Assembly (NCBI GenBank): GCA_023250585.1
Contig: JAHFAK010000058.1
Location: 1 to 6,550, forward strand
DNA: 6,550 nt
DNA from: Deltaproteobacteria bacterium
GTDB lineage: Bacteria > Bdellovibrionota_F > JAHFAK01
Direction of reading: 5' to 3'
A program made the position numbers and the translations under genes. Shown here piece after piece: positions 1 to 6,058 of this stretch (the stretch's first letter is position 1; every line of letters starts with the position of its first letter). The notes below the pieces were generated by a model. That model searched no databases and had not been told where the DNA came from. It saw only the letters and a list, made by a program, of their open reading frames with translations.

Positions 1-128
1 TTGCGACTTCCACATCCACTTTCACTGCATCCTCCGCAGCTACCTTTTTTTTTGCGAATTAAGCGATAGAGCATGAAAGCGGTGATTCCGAATATAACGA
101 TGAAATAAAGAATATCTTTTAAACTCAT
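1..128 (-). CDS. FeoB-associated Cys-rich small membrane protein (3' end cut off by window edge)
   Basis: Reading the minus strand from the ATG at 128-126 gives an open frame of 42 codons with no stop before the window edge. The product starts MSLKDILYFIVIFGITAF, a single hydrophobic membrane segment (about residues 6-20). A basic stretch follows (RLIRKKK), then a Cys/Gly/Ser cluster with C-G-G-C and a further Cys four residues on. This layout (one N-terminal helix, a positive stop-transfer, a C-terminal Cys cluster) is that of the short FeoB-associated Cys-rich membrane proteins found directly downstream of feoB in many bacteria. The start lies 3 nt past the feoB stop, and its AGGAG (138-142 region, minus strand) sits inside the last feoB codons, so translation is probably coupled. 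The family is proposed to help Fe(II) transport or substitute for FeoC; its exact role is unproven. The C-terminus is not visible. Confidence 0.82.
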   Translation of the reverse strand, partial: MSLKDILYFIVIFGITAFMLYRLIRKKKGSCGGCSESGCGSR

Positions 129-131
129 ATA

Positions 132-2300
132 TTACACTCCTAATCCAATCAGTTGTCCTCCTTGATACACAATGAAAGACATAATCCATGCAAGGGTGAG
201 CTCATATCCTGTGGCAAGCCAAAACCATTTCCATGAACCAAATTCCTGGCGAAGCGCAATTGCAACAACAACACAGGGCATGTAGATAAGAACAAATACC
301 ATAAATGCATAAGCTGAAAGGGGACTAAATTTAGTTTTAATAACTGAACGCAAGCCCGATGTCGATTCGGTGACTTCGGTTGAAAGACTCGTAATACCAA
401 ATGAAGAAATAATGTTATGAGTCGCACCTTGAAGAGCTTCAAGAAAAGATGTTCCTATTCCCTTTACATCGTCAATGAATGTAGGGCGTATTTCTTTTTT
501 GGGCAATTCCCCAGCATAAATTTCACCCATTGAACCAACAATAATTTCTTTTGCTACAATGCCGGTAATCAGAGAGGATGCTGCTTCCCAGGTTCCAAAG
601 CCAAGCGGTTTGAGTACCGGAGCAATCACCTGTCCAGTCATGCCAAGCAGGGAATCTTTTTTATTTTGAACACCCCAGGGAAGATTGAGCATAAACCAAA
701 CGATGATAGAAACAGCAAAAATATAGGTACCTGCTTTGACTAAAAAGTGTTTCCCTTTTTCCCAGGTATGAATACATAAACTTTTCCATGAAGGTAAACG
801 ATAGGGAGGAAGTTCCATAATAAAAAGAGGTGCTTTGCCCTTGAAGAGAAGATGCTTAAATATAATTCCCATAAGAACTGCAAGCGCGATGCCGAGTACG
901 TACAGTGACCACAACACCGTGCCCGAGCTTCTGACAAAAAATACTCCGACAAAAAGGACATACACTGGAAGGCGTGCACCACAGGACATCAATGGCAAGA
1001 GGAGAGAGGTAAGAATGCGATCTCGCGTGCTTTCGAGTGTTCGTGTTGCATAAACTCCAGGAACATTACATCCAAAACCTAAGAGCATAGGAATGAATGA
1101 TTTTCCATGTAACCCTAGCGCGTGCATTGCTCGATCCATAATAAACGCTGCTCGAGCCATATACCCGCTTGCTTCTAAAAAAGTAATAAAAAACATCATG
1201 GCAAAAATAACTGGGACAAAGACAAGAACAAATCCGACTCCTGCAATAATGCCATCGGTAATTAACGAGATTGTCCAATCTGGAGCTGCAATGGCGGTGA
1301 AAAGCGTTTCAGCCCATCGTTTAAATGGTCCGGTGGTAACACCATCGATCCAGTCTACAAATGGAGTGGAAAGATCAAACGTAAGCTTGAAGACAATCCA
1401 CATGGCAAATAAAAAAATAGGAATTCCGAGATATTTGTTCAGTACAATTTTATCGATGGTTGCTGTAATTTCCTGTCGTTCCATTTCAGGTTCTTTGAGT
1501 ACTTCACGCGTTATACCTGATGCTTGAGCGTAACGGGCTTCGGTCAACATTGATTCAATATCTTCATCATGCGCTTTTTTTAAATGCGTAATAAATGGAT
1601 CGACAATTTCTCTACTCGATGGCAGTTTACTCTCTGCGAGAACATGGCGATCATTTTCCATCAACTTATAGACAAGCCAGCGAAGATTATATTTTTGAAC
1701 AACATGTGCATAATCTTGTTTAAGTAATTCCGCAATATTCTGTACAGCATTTTCGATATCAACCGAATAGGTAAGTGTTTTTGGGAGAAATGCCGAGGAT
1801 TCTCGTGTAACTGAGATGACTGCATCAAATAATTCAGCAAGCCCAGTGTTTTTTGTGGAAACCGTGGGAATAACCTGGATTCCCAACATTTCAGTCATTG
1901 CGGGGGTATCAATAATATAGCCTTTTTTGAGTGCTTCATCATGAATATTGAGAGCCATGATAATCGGCACGCCCAACTCCATAAGTTGAATGGTGAGGTA
2001 GAGATTGCGTTCTAAATTTGTTGCATCAACAACATCAATAATGACATCGGGTTTTTCATGAATAAGAAAATTCCGTGCAATGATCTCTTCTTCGCTGTAG
2101 GGACTTAAACTATAGGTGCCGGGAAGGTCGACAAGTTCGATCTTTCTTCCCTTATGCGTAAGATGAACGACTTTCTTCTCAACCGTAACACCTGCCCAAT
2201 TACCGACCTGCATACGGGTTCCAGCAATGGAATTAATCAGGGTTGATTTTCCGGAATTAGGATTTCCTGCAACCGCTACTTTTAATGCATTTTCATTCAT
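132..2300 (-). CDS. feoB: Ferrous iron transporter FeoB
   Basis: Inner-membrane Fe(II) uptake protein with an N-terminal G-protein domain. Visible G motifs are G1 GNPNSGKS (12-19), the switch Thr of G2 (T39, in WAGVTVEKK), G3 DLPG (58-61) and G4 NIHD (118-121); a PTVSTK segment (145-150) sits where G5 is expected. A helical linker (about 170-280) follows, then the membrane part. The first gate region contains GYMARAAFIMDR (379-390) and GFGCNVPG (408-415), with LMSCGARLP (437-445) after it; the second gate region contains GIVAKEIIVGSMG (580-592). Cysteines C411, C440 and C676 fall at positions conserved in the family and proposed to line the pore. At 722 residues it is near the usual length and looks intact. 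The ATG at 2300 directly abuts the TAG of fur-feoA, with a GAGGT Shine-Dalgarno at 2308-2312, inside the end of the upstream gene. No FeoC gene is seen; a Cys-rich small protein follows instead. Confidence 0.97.
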   Translation of the reverse strand: MNENALKVAVAGNPNSGKSTLINSIAGTRMQVGNWAGVTVEKKVVHLTHKGRKIELVDLPGTYSLSPYSEEEIIARNFLIHEKPDVIIDVVDATNLERNLYLTIQLMELGVPIIMALNIHDEALKKGYIIDTPAMTEMLGIQVIPTVSTKNTGLAELFDAVISVTRESSAFLPKTLTYSVDIENAVQNIAELLKQDYAHVVQKYNLRWLVYKLMENDRHVLAESKLPSSREIVDPFITHLKKAHDEDIESMLTEARYAQASGITREVLKEPEMERQEITATIDKIVLNKYLGIPIFLFAMWIVFKLTFDLSTPFVDWIDGVTTGPFKRWAETLFTAIAAPDWTISLITDGIIAGVGFVLVFVPVIFAMMFFITFLEASGYMARAAFIMDRAMHALGLHGKSFIPMLLGFGCNVPGVYATRTLESTRDRILTSLLLPLMSCGARLPVYVLFVGVFFVRSSGTVLWSLYVLGIALAVLMGIIFKHLLFKGKAPLFIMELPPYRLPSWKSLCIHTWEKGKHFLVKAGTYIFAVSIIVWFMLNLPWGVQNKKDSLLGMTGQVIAPVLKPLGFGTWEAASSLITGIVAKEIIVGSMGEIYAGELPKKEIRPTFIDDVKGIGTSFLEALQGATHNIISSFGITSLSTEVTESTSGLRSVIKTKFSPLSAYAFMVFVLIYMPCVVVAIALRQEFGSWKWFWLATGYELTLAWIMSFIVYQGGQLIGLGV

Positions 2301-2984
2301 CTAAAGAACCTCAACTGCAATTTCTCGAGCTTCACTTTTACGAAGTGAAAGGTTGTATTTTTTCACCTTAATTTCAAGGGGATCCCCTAAAGGAGCAATC
2401 TTGATTACGGTTACTTTTTCTCCCACGAGTATTCCCATATCCATGAGCCGTCGTTTTAAAGGTCCGACTGAGCCAATCTTTTTTATAATTCCATGTTGGC
2501 CGGGCTTTAATAGCGCTAAATTCATATTTGTTTCTCTTTTTAGAATTTTCGTTTCGGATGGGCGGCATTTTTTGCAAAGGCCAAATATTTCTAATCGGTG
2601 ATCAGTTGGTAAAAATCCAAATTGTTTACACAGCTCATCTTGAAGGCGTTCAATTTCAGGGTCCATTGCTTCAATATACATTCCGCAACTGGTGCAAATG
2701 AGATGATCATGATGATCGCGGCCGTATTCATGTTCATATCTGAGTACTTTATCACCAAAGTCTACTTCACGTGCGAGGCCTGCTTCATACAAGAGTTTCA
2801 AAGTACGAAAGATGGTTGCAAGCCCAACGGAAGGGTCTTCTTTTTTCACAAGCTCATAGAGTTCTTCCGCGCTGACATGTTCTTCTGTGTTCAGAAAAAC
2901 TTTTAGAATCAATTCACGCTGGCTGGTGAGTTTTAAATTTTCTTCACGTAAATAACGTTCGAGTATGATAAGCTCTTCTTGCAT
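2301..2984 (-). CDS. Fur-family iron repressor fused to FeoA domain
   Basis: One 227-residue open frame joins two normally separate proteins. Residues 1-142 are a complete Fur regulator. They contain a winged-helix DNA-binding part (LTSQRELILKVF at 19-30, recognition region GLATIFRTLKLLYEAGLAREV at about 54-73), the metal-binding HHDHLIC signature (91-97), H129, and two CxxC pairs (C97/C100, C137/C140) that form the structural zinc site. A linker of about 13 residues follows. Residues 154-227 are a full FeoA (SH3-like) domain with the typical GxxGxLKRRLMDMGILVGEKV region (171-191) and the ending REIAVEVL. FeoA is a small cytosolic partner of FeoB. Met154 lies exactly where a free FeoA would begin, so the fusion looks like loss of the fur stop codon. 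The gene heads the operon and is preceded by a Fur box, so it probably represses itself with Fe(II) as corepressor. The region before the start has only a weak AAGA ribosome site. An unrecognised indel near 2540-2560 is the main alternative to a true fusion. Confidence 0.93.
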   Translation of the reverse strand: MQEELIILERYLREENLKLTSQRELILKVFLNTEEHVSAEELYELVKKEDPSVGLATIFRTLKLLYEAGLAREVDFGDKVLRYEHEYGRDHHDHLICTSCGMYIEAMDPEIERLQDELCKQFGFLPTDHRLEIFGLCKKCRPSETKILKRETNMNLALLKPGQHGIIKKIGSVGPLKRRLMDMGILVGEKVTVIKIAPLGDPLEIKVKKYNLSLRKSEAREIAVEVL

Positions 2985-2991
2985 AATCTTA

Positions 2992-3014
2992 ATTGAAAAT
3001 GATTTTCAATATCA
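2992..3014. promoter_or_regulatory. Fur box (two overlapping 7-1-7-like sites)
   Basis: ATTGAAAAT-G-ATTTTCAAT at 2992-3010 is a perfect 9-1-9 palindrome similar to the Fur consensus with TGATAAT half sites. A second, less perfect 7-1-7 site, TGATTTTCAATATCA (3000-3014, one mismatched pair), has its centre at 3007, exactly 6 bp from the first centre at 3001. That 6-bp offset is the known arrangement for two Fur dimers on opposite faces of the helix. The operator covers the predicted start point and abuts the -10, so binding should block RNA polymerase. Autoregulation by the adjacent Fur-FeoA is an inference from position. Confidence 0.8.
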
Positions 3015-3015
3015 T

Positions 3016-3044
3016 GATATAGTGACCATTCAATAATTTGTCAA
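3016..3044 (-). promoter_or_regulatory. Sigma-70-type promoter of the fur-feoA/feoB operon
   Basis: On the minus strand a perfect -35 TTGACA (plus positions 3039-3044) is followed after 17 bp by TATATC (3016-3021), a 4/6 match to the -10 consensus. The start point is predicted near 3008-3010, giving a leader of about 25 nt before the ATG at 2984. Position, orientation and spacing all fit transcription of the iron operon. The -10 and start point overlap the Fur operator. Confidence 0.7.
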
Positions 3045-3060
3045 AGAAAATTATTGATAT

Positions 3061-3212
3061 TGGCTCAGTTAATGGGGTGAGTCAGGGGGAGTAGGCATGT
3101 TCCAAAAAAGTATTTCTATCGACGTCGCTTCCATAATACTATTAAGAACGGGGTAAGCGCGCTCGATAGGAATACTTTTTTGAACATGCCTACTCCCTAA
3201 ATAACTGAGGCA
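3061..3212. repeat. Long imperfect inverted repeat (hairpin/MITE- or REP-like element)
   Basis: The left arm 3087-3122 (starting GGGAGTAGGCATGTTC) and the right arm 3163-3197 (ending GAACATGCCTACTCCC) pair along their whole length: 16 bp, one bulged C (3103), then 19 bp with one T-G pair (3115/3170). The 40-nt loop contains a further CGCTT/AAGCG pairing (3126-3130 with 3155-3159). Outside, CTCAGTTA (3064-3071) pairs with TAACTGAG (3202-3209), separated from the main stem by an unequal insert (15 nt left, 4 nt right). No coding potential is seen. There is no T-run after the stem, and it stands upstream of both divergent genes, so it is not an ordinary terminator. TTATTG occurs at 3051-3056 and 3219-3224, a possible but unconvincing target duplication. 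Confidence 0.85.
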
Positions 3213-3290
3213 TTACAGTTATTGTGATGAAATCCTTCCATTTTGTTGCCTTTCTGGAAATGCATATAGTCGATTATTTTTAAAATCTTG

Positions 3291-3296
3291 TATAAT
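3291..3296 (+). promoter_or_regulatory. Candidate -10 box for the lipoprotein gene
   Basis: A perfect TATAAT lies 78 bp before the lipoprotein start codon. No good -35 is seen at 16-18 bp upstream (the region around 3267-3273 reads TAGTCGA), and no extended -10 TGn is present. The AT-rich setting makes a chance match possible. It is the best promoter candidate between the inverted repeat and the gene. Confidence 0.4.
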
Positions 3297-3374
3297 CAGT
3301 GAGTTATGAGTTGGCACGAATCTTGCTTTTATGAACCTGTGAATTCTTAATTTTATTTTTATAGGAGGTTTCGT

Positions 3375-4553
3375 ATGAAGCAGATGTTCTTTTGTTTTCT
3401 GATTGTTCTTATCATTGGCTGTGGAGGAAAAGATGAGGAAAAAGTTTCGGTAGATGCACAAGGAGTTGGAAGTATAAATCTTAATTTTAAAAAGCTGGCA
3501 CATGAAGTAACAAAAACAGTTATTACCGTCAGTGGAGATGATTTTAAGGATCTCGTGTATGAGTTTTCTGATTTTGAGAATAATGTAATGCTCTACAATA
3601 TTCCAGCCGGAGAAAACCGAAAAATTGCAGTAGATGCATTTGATGATCAAGGCGCTTTGCTGTCTAGCGGCGATGCGGAAGATATTGCGATTATAGCAGG
3701 CCAAATTACTCTAGTCGAAATTGTATTATCGCCGATTAATGAAGCAACAGAAGGCGGAAATGTTTCGCTCACAATTATAACAAATACTCCACCTGAAATT
3801 TTGAGTTTGACGGCAAATCCCAATCCTGTTTTTGTTTCCGAAACCGTTTCTTTTAATCTGAGCTTTCTTGATGCAGATGAAGATCCTGTAACAATTTTGT
3901 GGGAAGCAGATAAAGGAACATTTGATAATGCTACAGTTGCTAACCCTGTGTGGACTGCGCCAAACCAAGCAGGGGATGTAGATATTACGCTCACTCTTGC
4001 TGATGGAACAAGCCAAACTAATTATAGTTTAATTATGAACGTTAAAACAGACCCAAATAAATTACCGGTAGTTATTAATGAAATTTTAGCAGATCCAGCG
4101 GATGATATAAAAGGCGATGCAAATAACGATGGGGTAAGAAGTTCAACTCAAGATGAATTTATTGAAATTGTTAATAGCGGAGAAAACGCTGTGAATCTTT
4201 CAGGATTTAAAATTTCTGATACCGATAGTGTTCGACATGTTTTTCCAGAGAATACGATTCTTGAATCACATCAAGCTCTTGTTATATTTGGAGGAGGAAC
4301 GCCTCATATTGACGACGTTTTTACTCAGGTTGCTTCTACCGGAACATTGAGCTTAGGTAATGGAGGAGAAACAATTTCCTTATTAGATACTCAAGGAGCA
4401 CTCATTGATAAACATGTGTACGGAGCAGAAGCAGGAGATAATCAATCATTAACCAGATTTCCTGATCTGACTGGTGAGTTTGTCAAGCATAGCAGCGCAA
4501 ATCCTGGTGCATTATTTTCTCCAGGTAAAATGGTCGATATGAATAATTTCTAA
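3375..4553 (+). CDS. Secreted lipoprotein with Ig-like region and C-terminal lamin-tail domain
   Basis: The ATG is preceded by an excellent AGGAGG (3363-3368) six bases upstream. The N-terminus is a lipoprotein signal: MKQ, a hydrophobic stretch, and the lipobox I-I-G-C, with Cys16 as the lipidated residue; Gly at +2 would not retain it in the inner membrane under the enteric Lol rule. Residues about 32-120 form a beta-rich domain (IPAGENRKIAVDAFD, then AGQITLVEIVLSP), a type often seen at the start of surface lipoproteins. Residues about 137-225 resemble an Ig/cadherin-like beta domain (PPEILSLTANPNP, DADEDPVTILWEADKG, VWTAPNQAG). Residues about 231-385 are a lamin-tail domain (VVINEILADP, DEFIEIVNSGENAVNLSGFKISD, LSLGNGGETISLLD). 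The lamin-tail part carries an insert with a DANNDG Ca-loop-like motif (248-253). Binding partner and exact function are unknown; no enzyme domain is attached. It is divergent from the iron operon and no Fur box was seen before it. Confidence 0.88.
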   Translation: MKQMFFCFLIVLIIGCGGKDEEKVSVDAQGVGSINLNFKKLAHEVTKTVITVSGDDFKDLVYEFSDFENNVMLYNIPAGENRKIAVDAFDDQGALLSSGDAEDIAIIAGQITLVEIVLSPINEATEGGNVSLTIITNTPPEILSLTANPNPVFVSETVSFNLSFLDADEDPVTILWEADKGTFDNATVANPVWTAPNQAGDVDITLTLADGTSQTNYSLIMNVKTDPNKLPVVINEILADPADDIKGDANNDGVRSSTQDEFIEIVNSGENAVNLSGFKISDTDSVRHVFPENTILESHQALVIFGGGTPHIDDVFTQVASTGTLSLGNGGETISLLDTQGALIDKHVYGAEAGDNQSLTRFPDLTGEFVKHSSANPGALFSPGKMVDMNNF

Positions 4554-4661
4554 TAATTATGAATAGTTATGTGAAATAATGTACGAAATTTCTTGCGCCT
4601 CGTTCTCTTACTTCTCTCATCTTGACTTTTAGGAGCATATAGATTAACCTCAACGTTCTAG

Positions 4662-4667
4662 TATACT
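4662..4667 (+). promoter_or_regulatory. Candidate -10 box for the carD operon
   Basis: TATACT (5/6 match to the -10 consensus) lies 31 bp before the carD start. A TTGACT at 4622-4627 resembles a -35 but is 34 bp away, too far to pair with it, and no other good -35 is seen. CarD-dependent promoters often have poor elements, but that is not evidence here. The 145-bp gap from 4554 to 4698 shows no clear terminator for the upstream lipoprotein gene. Confidence 0.35.
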
Positions 4668-4698
4668 TTATTAGCGCGGACCTAACGGGAGGCTCTAC

Positions 4699-5370
4699 AT
4701 GGAATTTAAAGTTGGAGATAAGGCGGTTTACCCTGCACATGGTGTCGGTGAAATTGTCGGTGTTGAAGTTAAAGAAATTGCAGGCAATCGCATTTCATTT
4801 TATATATTAAAAATTCTCGATAGCGATTTAACGGTTCTCATTCCTATAAACAATATTAATTCAGTAGGATTGCGAGAAATTATCAAGAAGGATGAAGTAA
4901 GAAAGATTTATACTATTCTTGGAAAGAAAACTTCTTCCATTGATGTCCAAACATGGAACAGGCGTTATCGAGAGTACTTACGAAAAATTAGAACGGGCAG
5001 TCCATTTGAAATAGCAGAAGTTCTTCGAGACTTATATAATCTTAAAAGCGATAAAATCCTTTCCTTCGGTGAAAAAAGAATGCTCGATACTGCAGAGAGT
5101 TTGTTAATTAAGGAAATTTCGCTTGCTAAAAAAATTTCAGAAGACAAAGTAAAAAAAGAAGTCGCAAAATTCTTTAAAAAGCCGGTAAAACAACTTGATC
5201 AACTTGCTGAGCTTGATCATCATGATGAAGAAATTGTAGAAGAGCCAGAAGATGAGGAAGAAAGCAAAAAAGGAAATGGCCGTGCTCTTCAGGCTAAATC
5301 TGCATCCGCAAAATCCAAACAAAGTAAGCCAGCAAAAAGTTCTTTAAAAAAAAAACTAAGCGTAGTTTAA
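4699..5370 (+). CDS. carD: CarD-family RNA polymerase-binding transcription regulator with charged C-terminal tail
   Basis: CarD proteins bind the RNA polymerase beta subunit through an N-terminal Tudor-like domain and touch promoter DNA at the upstream edge of the -10, stabilising the open complex. The N-terminus (FKVGDKAVYPAHGVGEIVGVE, then a YILKI strand and TVLIPINN, to about residue 58) is the typical RNAP-interaction domain. The helical DNA-binding part follows, with Trp86 in TWNRRYREYLRKIRTG at the position of the wedge tryptophan known from mycobacterial and Thermus CarD, and LSFGEKRMLDTAESLL (121-136). Family members are usually about 160-170 residues; this one has some 50 more: an acidic run (173-188) then a Lys/Ser/Ala-rich tail (190-220). 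SD GGGAGG (4687-4692) is six bases before the ATG. ispD starts 4 nt after the stop; carD-ispD-ispF is a gene order known from Mycobacterium and others. Confidence 0.94.
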   Translation: MEFKVGDKAVYPAHGVGEIVGVEVKEIAGNRISFYILKILDSDLTVLIPINNINSVGLREIIKKDEVRKIYTILGKKTSSIDVQTWNRRYREYLRKIRTGSPFEIAEVLRDLYNLKSDKILSFGEKRMLDTAESLLIKEISLAKKISEDKVKKEVAKFFKKPVKQLDQLAELDHHDEEIVEEPEDEEESKKGNGRALQAKSASAKSKQSKPAKSSLKKKLSVV

Positions 5371-5374
5371 CTCT

Positions 5375-6058
5375 ATGAATGGTGCTGTGATTATTCCCTG
5401 TGCAGGTAGTGGAAAACGATTTGGAAATACAACTAAAAAACAATATGTCCACATTGACCAGCACCCACTTTTTTATTATACACTTTTGCCGTTTCTGAGC
5501 ATTGTGGAATTACATGAAATTATTTTAGTCGTTCCTGAAGAAGATATTTCTTGCGTGAGAGAATCCATTCAAAAACTTTTGAACAATGAAAAAAGAATCC
5601 GTATTATTGCCGGAGGGAAAGAACGACAAGATTCAGTTTTTAATGGGTTATCCGCCATTCAAAATGCATCATTTGTTCTTGTCCACGATGGCGTCCGTCC
5701 AATGGTTACCAAAAAATTAATACAAGAATGTATTGATGCAACGAAAAAATATGGAACATGTGTTCCGGGCATTCCGCTGAAAGATACGTTAAAAGAAGTT
5801 ACAGACACAATAGTGATTAAAACAGTTGATCGCAGGCGGTATATTTTAACTCAGACTCCACAAGGATTTTCATATTCGTTGCTCATGAACTGCTATAAGA
5901 ATGCGCAAGAATCGAAAAAGCTTTTTACCGATGATGCATCCCTTGTTGAAAGTTTTGGTCATAAGGTATATGTAATTCCTGGAGACGAGATGAATATTAA
6001 AATCACCACTCAATCGGATATAAAATTAATTGAGTATTTACGGAGTCAATGTGTTTAG
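5375..6058 (+). CDS. ispD: 2-C-methyl-D-erythritol 4-phosphate cytidylyltransferase IspD
   Basis: Cytosolic MEP-pathway enzyme that transfers CMP from CTP to methylerythritol phosphate (third step of isoprenoid precursor synthesis). The N-terminal nucleotide-binding loop reads PCAGSGKRFG (8-17), with R15 and K22 (KKQY) at the catalytic positions; the commoner PAAG is PCAG here. GGKERQDSVFNGL (80-92), VHDGVRP (103-109, where many members have HDAARP), TVDRRRY with R153, QTPQGF (160-165), TDDASLVE (185-192) and NIKIT with K209 complete the family pattern. Length 227 is normal and the gene looks intact. The start lies 4 nt after the carD stop with no clear Shine-Dalgarno, so translation is probably coupled to carD. 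ispF overlaps its end. Confidence 0.96.
   Translation: MNGAVIIPCAGSGKRFGNTTKKQYVHIDQHPLFYYTLLPFLSIVELHEIILVVPEEDISCVRESIQKLLNNEKRIRIIAGGKERQDSVFNGLSAIQNASFVLVHDGVRPMVTKKLIQECIDATKKYGTCVPGIPLKDTLKEVTDTIVIKTVDRRRYILTQTPQGFSYSLLMNCYKNAQESKKLFTDDASLVESFGHKVYVIPGDEMNIKITTQSDIKLIEYLRSQCV

Noticed and set aside
3087-3197. The long inverted repeat as a bidirectional transcription terminator
   Set aside because: It lies upstream of both divergent genes, has a 40-nt loop and no T-run directly after either arm.
3219-3704. Minus-strand open frame of 161 codons across the lipoprotein start
   Set aside because: It is antisense to the well-supported lipoprotein gene and its promoter region, and its product shows no recognisable domain.
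4622-4627. TTGACT as the -35 of the carD promoter
   Set aside because: It is 34 bp from the only convincing -10 (TATACT at 4662), and nothing like a good -10 lies 16-18 bp downstream of it.
5346-5355. Run of ten A near the end of carD as a programmed slippage site fusing CarD to IspD
   Set aside because: In the ispD frame a TAA occurs at 5357-5359 directly after the run, and the third frame stops at 5376-5378, so slippage would only alter the last few CarD residues.
6030-6050. ATG at 6030 as the ispF start
   Set aside because: It adds seven residues with no family match and a larger overlap with ispD; GTG at 6051 has a better-placed GGAG and gives the standard length.
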